Assembly: GCA_948567375.1 (NCBI GenBank)
Contig: OX419761.1
Span: forward strand, 15,998,501-16,062,500
Reading direction: 5' to 3'
DNA length: 64,000 nucleotides
Source: Lunularia cruciata
Taxonomy: Eukaryota > Streptophyta > Marchantiopsida > Lunulariales > Lunulariaceae
Made by a program: the position numbers and the translations under genes. The notes under the pieces are model-generated. The model did not search any database and was not told the DNA's origin. It was given only the letters and a program-made list of their open reading frames with translations. Shown one piece after another: positions 61,259 through 64,000 of this stretch; position 1 is the first letter of the stretch; every line of letters starts with the position of its first letter.

Positions 61259-62465
61259 GACAATCCGTATTGACATCCAATTGCTCCAACTCTTCAGAAG
61301 TACCATGTAAAATTGTATATTTTAGCTCTGGGCATTCTCGTCGGAATTGGAATTACAATTTCAAGGGCGGCTCCATTTCGCCTCCTTGGAGATTGAATTG
61401 AGTATTCTAATTTTTAAAAAGTTGTTATATGTTATTACTTTTCTAGACAACGTATTTGAACATTTTTAGTTCTTCTTGTGACCTGGTTCAAGGTGTTTGA
61501 TGGCACCGTTCCAAATTTGAAAGAGAGATACTCATAATATGTCGCTTTTGCTTTTTATACTTATTCTTATATTAGATTGGTGCTGTGTTTTCATAGATCT
61601 AGTTTTATAACATATGGATTTGGAAAAGTTCAGTTTAATTGACGTGGAACCGAGCTAGGACGCCTACCTCCACGGAACTATTTTCATTCTTTGCTTTTTA
61701 GCTCAATCTCTAGCCTTTAAATAGCAACTTGTATATAAATTTTGAAGCATTCTATAACTGTCCTTTATATAAGCGGAATGATGATCCAATTCTTAAACTT
61801 TCATTAAAGTAGGTAGCATTATCTCTTTATCATATCAAGCTGTGATGATATTAGCTAAAATTAGTCAAAGCAACGTTGATAATCTTGTTCACACATATCT
61901 CAGAGGTGACGTATATTTTCATACATACTCTGAAGTAATGTGGGCATGTCTTATAAATTTTATTTCTTATTCCAAAAATTTCAACCTTGTAATGCAGATC
62001 CGATATTCATCCGCTATATGATGTTTGTATACCGTCATTGTAATTGCAATTGTAAGCATCGCCATATTGCAGAAAGCCTGTGGTACTTACACCTATTAAC
62101 AATTACATCTCTATATTTGCGTATGAGATCACACAACCTCCATCATGATAGCCCAGTCCAGTTTATATAGGTATTCATTCAGTATATTCAAATTCTCTAC
62201 ATGAAGTTGAGTTGAGATGGAAACCAATGGTCTCCTGAACACAAAAAGTCGTTGATATAATGTTCGTCTTTAAGTCTAGAAACTGGTCTTTAAACACAAC
62301 ATACTCGTTAATGTCTTTGGTAATTTAAGAGCAATCACAAAGAGATCTAGAGCTCCGACACATCTCTCACATTACACAAGGGTGTTCGAATACCTTCTAA
62401 TTGATACATACGCAGATACAATAAATAATCAATAATATCAATTCAACGAAAGGTTGATTCATATT
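61259..62465. other. No recognised gene
   Basis: AT-rich sequence right of the duplicated segment. A 76-codon frame at 61940-62170 shows no family signature. No repeat partner was seen in the window. Confidence 0.45.
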
Positions 62466-62585
62466 TTGCGAGAGGACGACCGCGTAGAAAACTCGAAGGA
62501 TGGGAAGACTCCATCCAGCCCGTAAAAGGCTTAGACAAAATAGATAAAATAGGGTTGAATAAAATAGGCAAAATTAGGTAAAAAA
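62466..62585 (-). repeat. Short element S, minus orientation, diverged
   Basis: GAGGACGACCGCGTAGAAAA, GAAGGATGGGAAGACTCCAT, CCAGCCCGTAAAAGG, then AAAATAGGGTTGAATAAAATAGG in place of the GGGGCTTAGCCCC hairpin. Confidence 0.75.
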
Positions 62586-62599
62586 CCCCAATATTCATA

Positions 62600-64000
62600 T
62601 CACCAACACGTTTATCCACATTTAAGAACTTCTATTGAGAACCATCACACCGTAACTAAATTCTCACCACATACGTACGTAAGGTATTGTGTGGACATTT
62701 ATATAAAAGAGTATGTCGAATTGTACTGCTCTGTCATAAGGAATTTAGTGCGATTTCACACGGAAAATGGTAAAGAATTGTGCTACAGAAAGACCTTCTC
62801 CCGAAGACTTCTGCACTCATTTCCATACTGTACACGCTTTCACCGACTCTGCGATGACTTTTTTGACCAAGAAAGTACACCGGCAGGGTATCGAAGGAAA
62901 ACTGATCGCCATTTCGGTATGGTGTTGTATAACTTCTGGTTCTACCAAATGAGAGAAGCTGGAGATATTGCATTTTCTGCAAGTCTTATGGCCATGAACG
63001 AGTAAGTACTGCAACTGAGATGAACATGAACATGTAAGTGTCTGTTGGTGTATCTCGTATTCCGGAAAAATACATTCATTCTATTTTCATATATATATGA
63101 AAATTTTCAAAACCAACAGATAAGTAAAATAAATGTTCATATACGTTATTATTCTTGAGCTCAAATTTTAATTTCCGGAGCTATTAATGTGCCATTTGTA
63201 CCAATCAGCTTATACTACCCACAAGTAAAAAGGTTATTCGCATCTAGCATTTTGAAAGATGAAACTGTTCATTATCTGCTCTTCGTTCATGGACTGATGC
63301 CTCTGTTTGTGGAATGAACCCTGGAGCAGGGGATGAAAGAACACTACCAAAGAAATAAAAAAGAACCTAAGGCCAATATGATTGTGTATCCTCTGGTCCT
63401 TCTATTTCCTTATCTAATTCCTTCGTTCAATTCTCTTATTCGACGTAGTGATATGAACCATATGACAAATTTGTCTACTAATTTCTTCTTCTTTCTTTCT
63501 CTTCGGACTCACACGTTTATTCATGCATCTTAAAAATAGTCGCAAGACATCATGCATCTGAAAAATAGGCTAAACTACACATGATATCAAGCAATCCCGC
63601 CGAGGCTCCTCGCTACCAGATTCTGTTTATAAAGTTCTTCATTTTTAATAGAAAGAAAAAGGCGCCCACATGAAGGATGGGAAGACCCCATCGAGCTGAA
63701 CAAAGGAGAGACAAAAGAGGTAGAATGGGGCTAGGCCCCAATAGTATCGATATGAGACATTTCTTGATATTAATTGAGAGAGTATTTCTCTCTTGCGATA
63801 ACAAAGTTGTTAAAACGAATTGCGAAACAAGCAGATAAACCTTAACTATTGAATCATGAATCCTTGGAAATCTACAAATATATAACATCTACACAAATAG
63901 AAAGCACCACCATATTCATGTTGCGAGAAGTGAGTGGGTCCGTGCACAGTTTTGCCCCTTTTTCCTCTCCCTTTTCATCACAAGAACACAACATCGTGAA
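62600..64000 (+). repeat. Repeat R, copy running off the window end
   Basis: 62780-63000 matches the R block with CCGAAGACTTCTGCAC. 63040-63600 matches 47645-48140 (GTTGGTGTATCTCGTATTCCGG, GAAACTGTTCATTATCTGC, CCTAAGGCCAATATGATTGTG). 63780-64000 matches 48180-48440 and 58990-59330. A reversed S copy splits it at 63650-63765. The 104-codon frame at 62691-63005 lies in R sequence and is not recognised. Confidence 0.75.
63650..63765 (-). repeat. Short element S, minus orientation
   Basis: AAAAAGGCGCCCACATGAAGG, ATGGGAAGACCCCATCGAGC, AACAAAGGAGAGACAAAAGAGG and ATGGGGCTAGGCCCCAATAG in reverse order of the plus-strand copies. It interrupts repeat R at a TTCTT(C/G)AT(T/A)TTAAT-like site present on both sides. 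Confidence 0.88.

Overview
The window looks like a plant nuclear genome, most likely a liverwort of the Marchantia kind. The clearest evidence is one large intron-containing resistance gene at 11334-23162 (+) with the order alpha/beta-hydrolase, NB-ARC, LRR. This 'HNL' class is known from liverworts; mosses more typically use kinase-NBS-LRR genes and seed plants use TIR- or CC-NBS-LRR genes. No rRNA, tRNA, CRISPR array or bacterial-style operon was seen. Almost everything outside the HNL gene is transposon debris, tandem repeat or degenerate sequence.

Layout. 1-6.4 kb is a pile of nested, stop-riddled Ty3/gypsy chromovirus 3' ends (two LTR families) on the + strand. 6.4-8.5 kb has no recognised gene. 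8.5-10.9 kb is the first copy of a long dispersed repeat, here called R, which reaches to within about 0.5 kb of the HNL start. 11.3-23.2 kb is the HNL gene: five exons proposed, all junctions phase 0, about 2040 residues, with a 5.2-kb repeat-filled second intron. 23.2-33.2 kb is mostly non-coding, with tandem arrays (including a 4 x 96-bp array), an (AT)43 microsatellite and AT-rich DNA. 33.2-34.9 kb is a minus-strand chromovirus 3' end meeting a plus-strand LTR of the second family. 35.1-40.9 kb holds tandem arrays of 107 and 120 bp around an LRR receptor-like pseudogene that ends after its membrane segment. 41-47 kb is R copies split by a chromovirus LTR-gag fragment. 47-61.3 kb is a duplicated segment (A at 47007-49701, A' at 57825-61258) flanking a copia 3' end and a Ty3/gypsy element on the minus strand. 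61.3-64 kb is unassigned sequence and another R copy.

The most notable content is the minus-strand Ty3/gypsy element at 50740-57824. Its polyprotein reads in one frame: gag zinc knuckles, TAG, aspartic protease plus a complete-looking DNMT3-like C5-cytosine methyltransferase, TAG, reverse transcriptase-RNase H-integrase ending in a PHD finger. It therefore joins a DNA-methylation writer to a probable histone-tail reader. All catalytic motifs are present, and one of the two UAG codons is followed by CAG CCA, which fits the CAR-YYA context of plant viral stop-codon readthrough. The 5' LTR and the capsid part of gag are missing.

A second unnamed item is a roughly 100-bp dispersed element (called S) with a GGGGC-TTA-GCCCC hairpin start and a T-rich end, about 11 copies in both orientations. 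The A/A' duplication supplies a filled site and an empty site for one copy, with an 8-bp target duplication.
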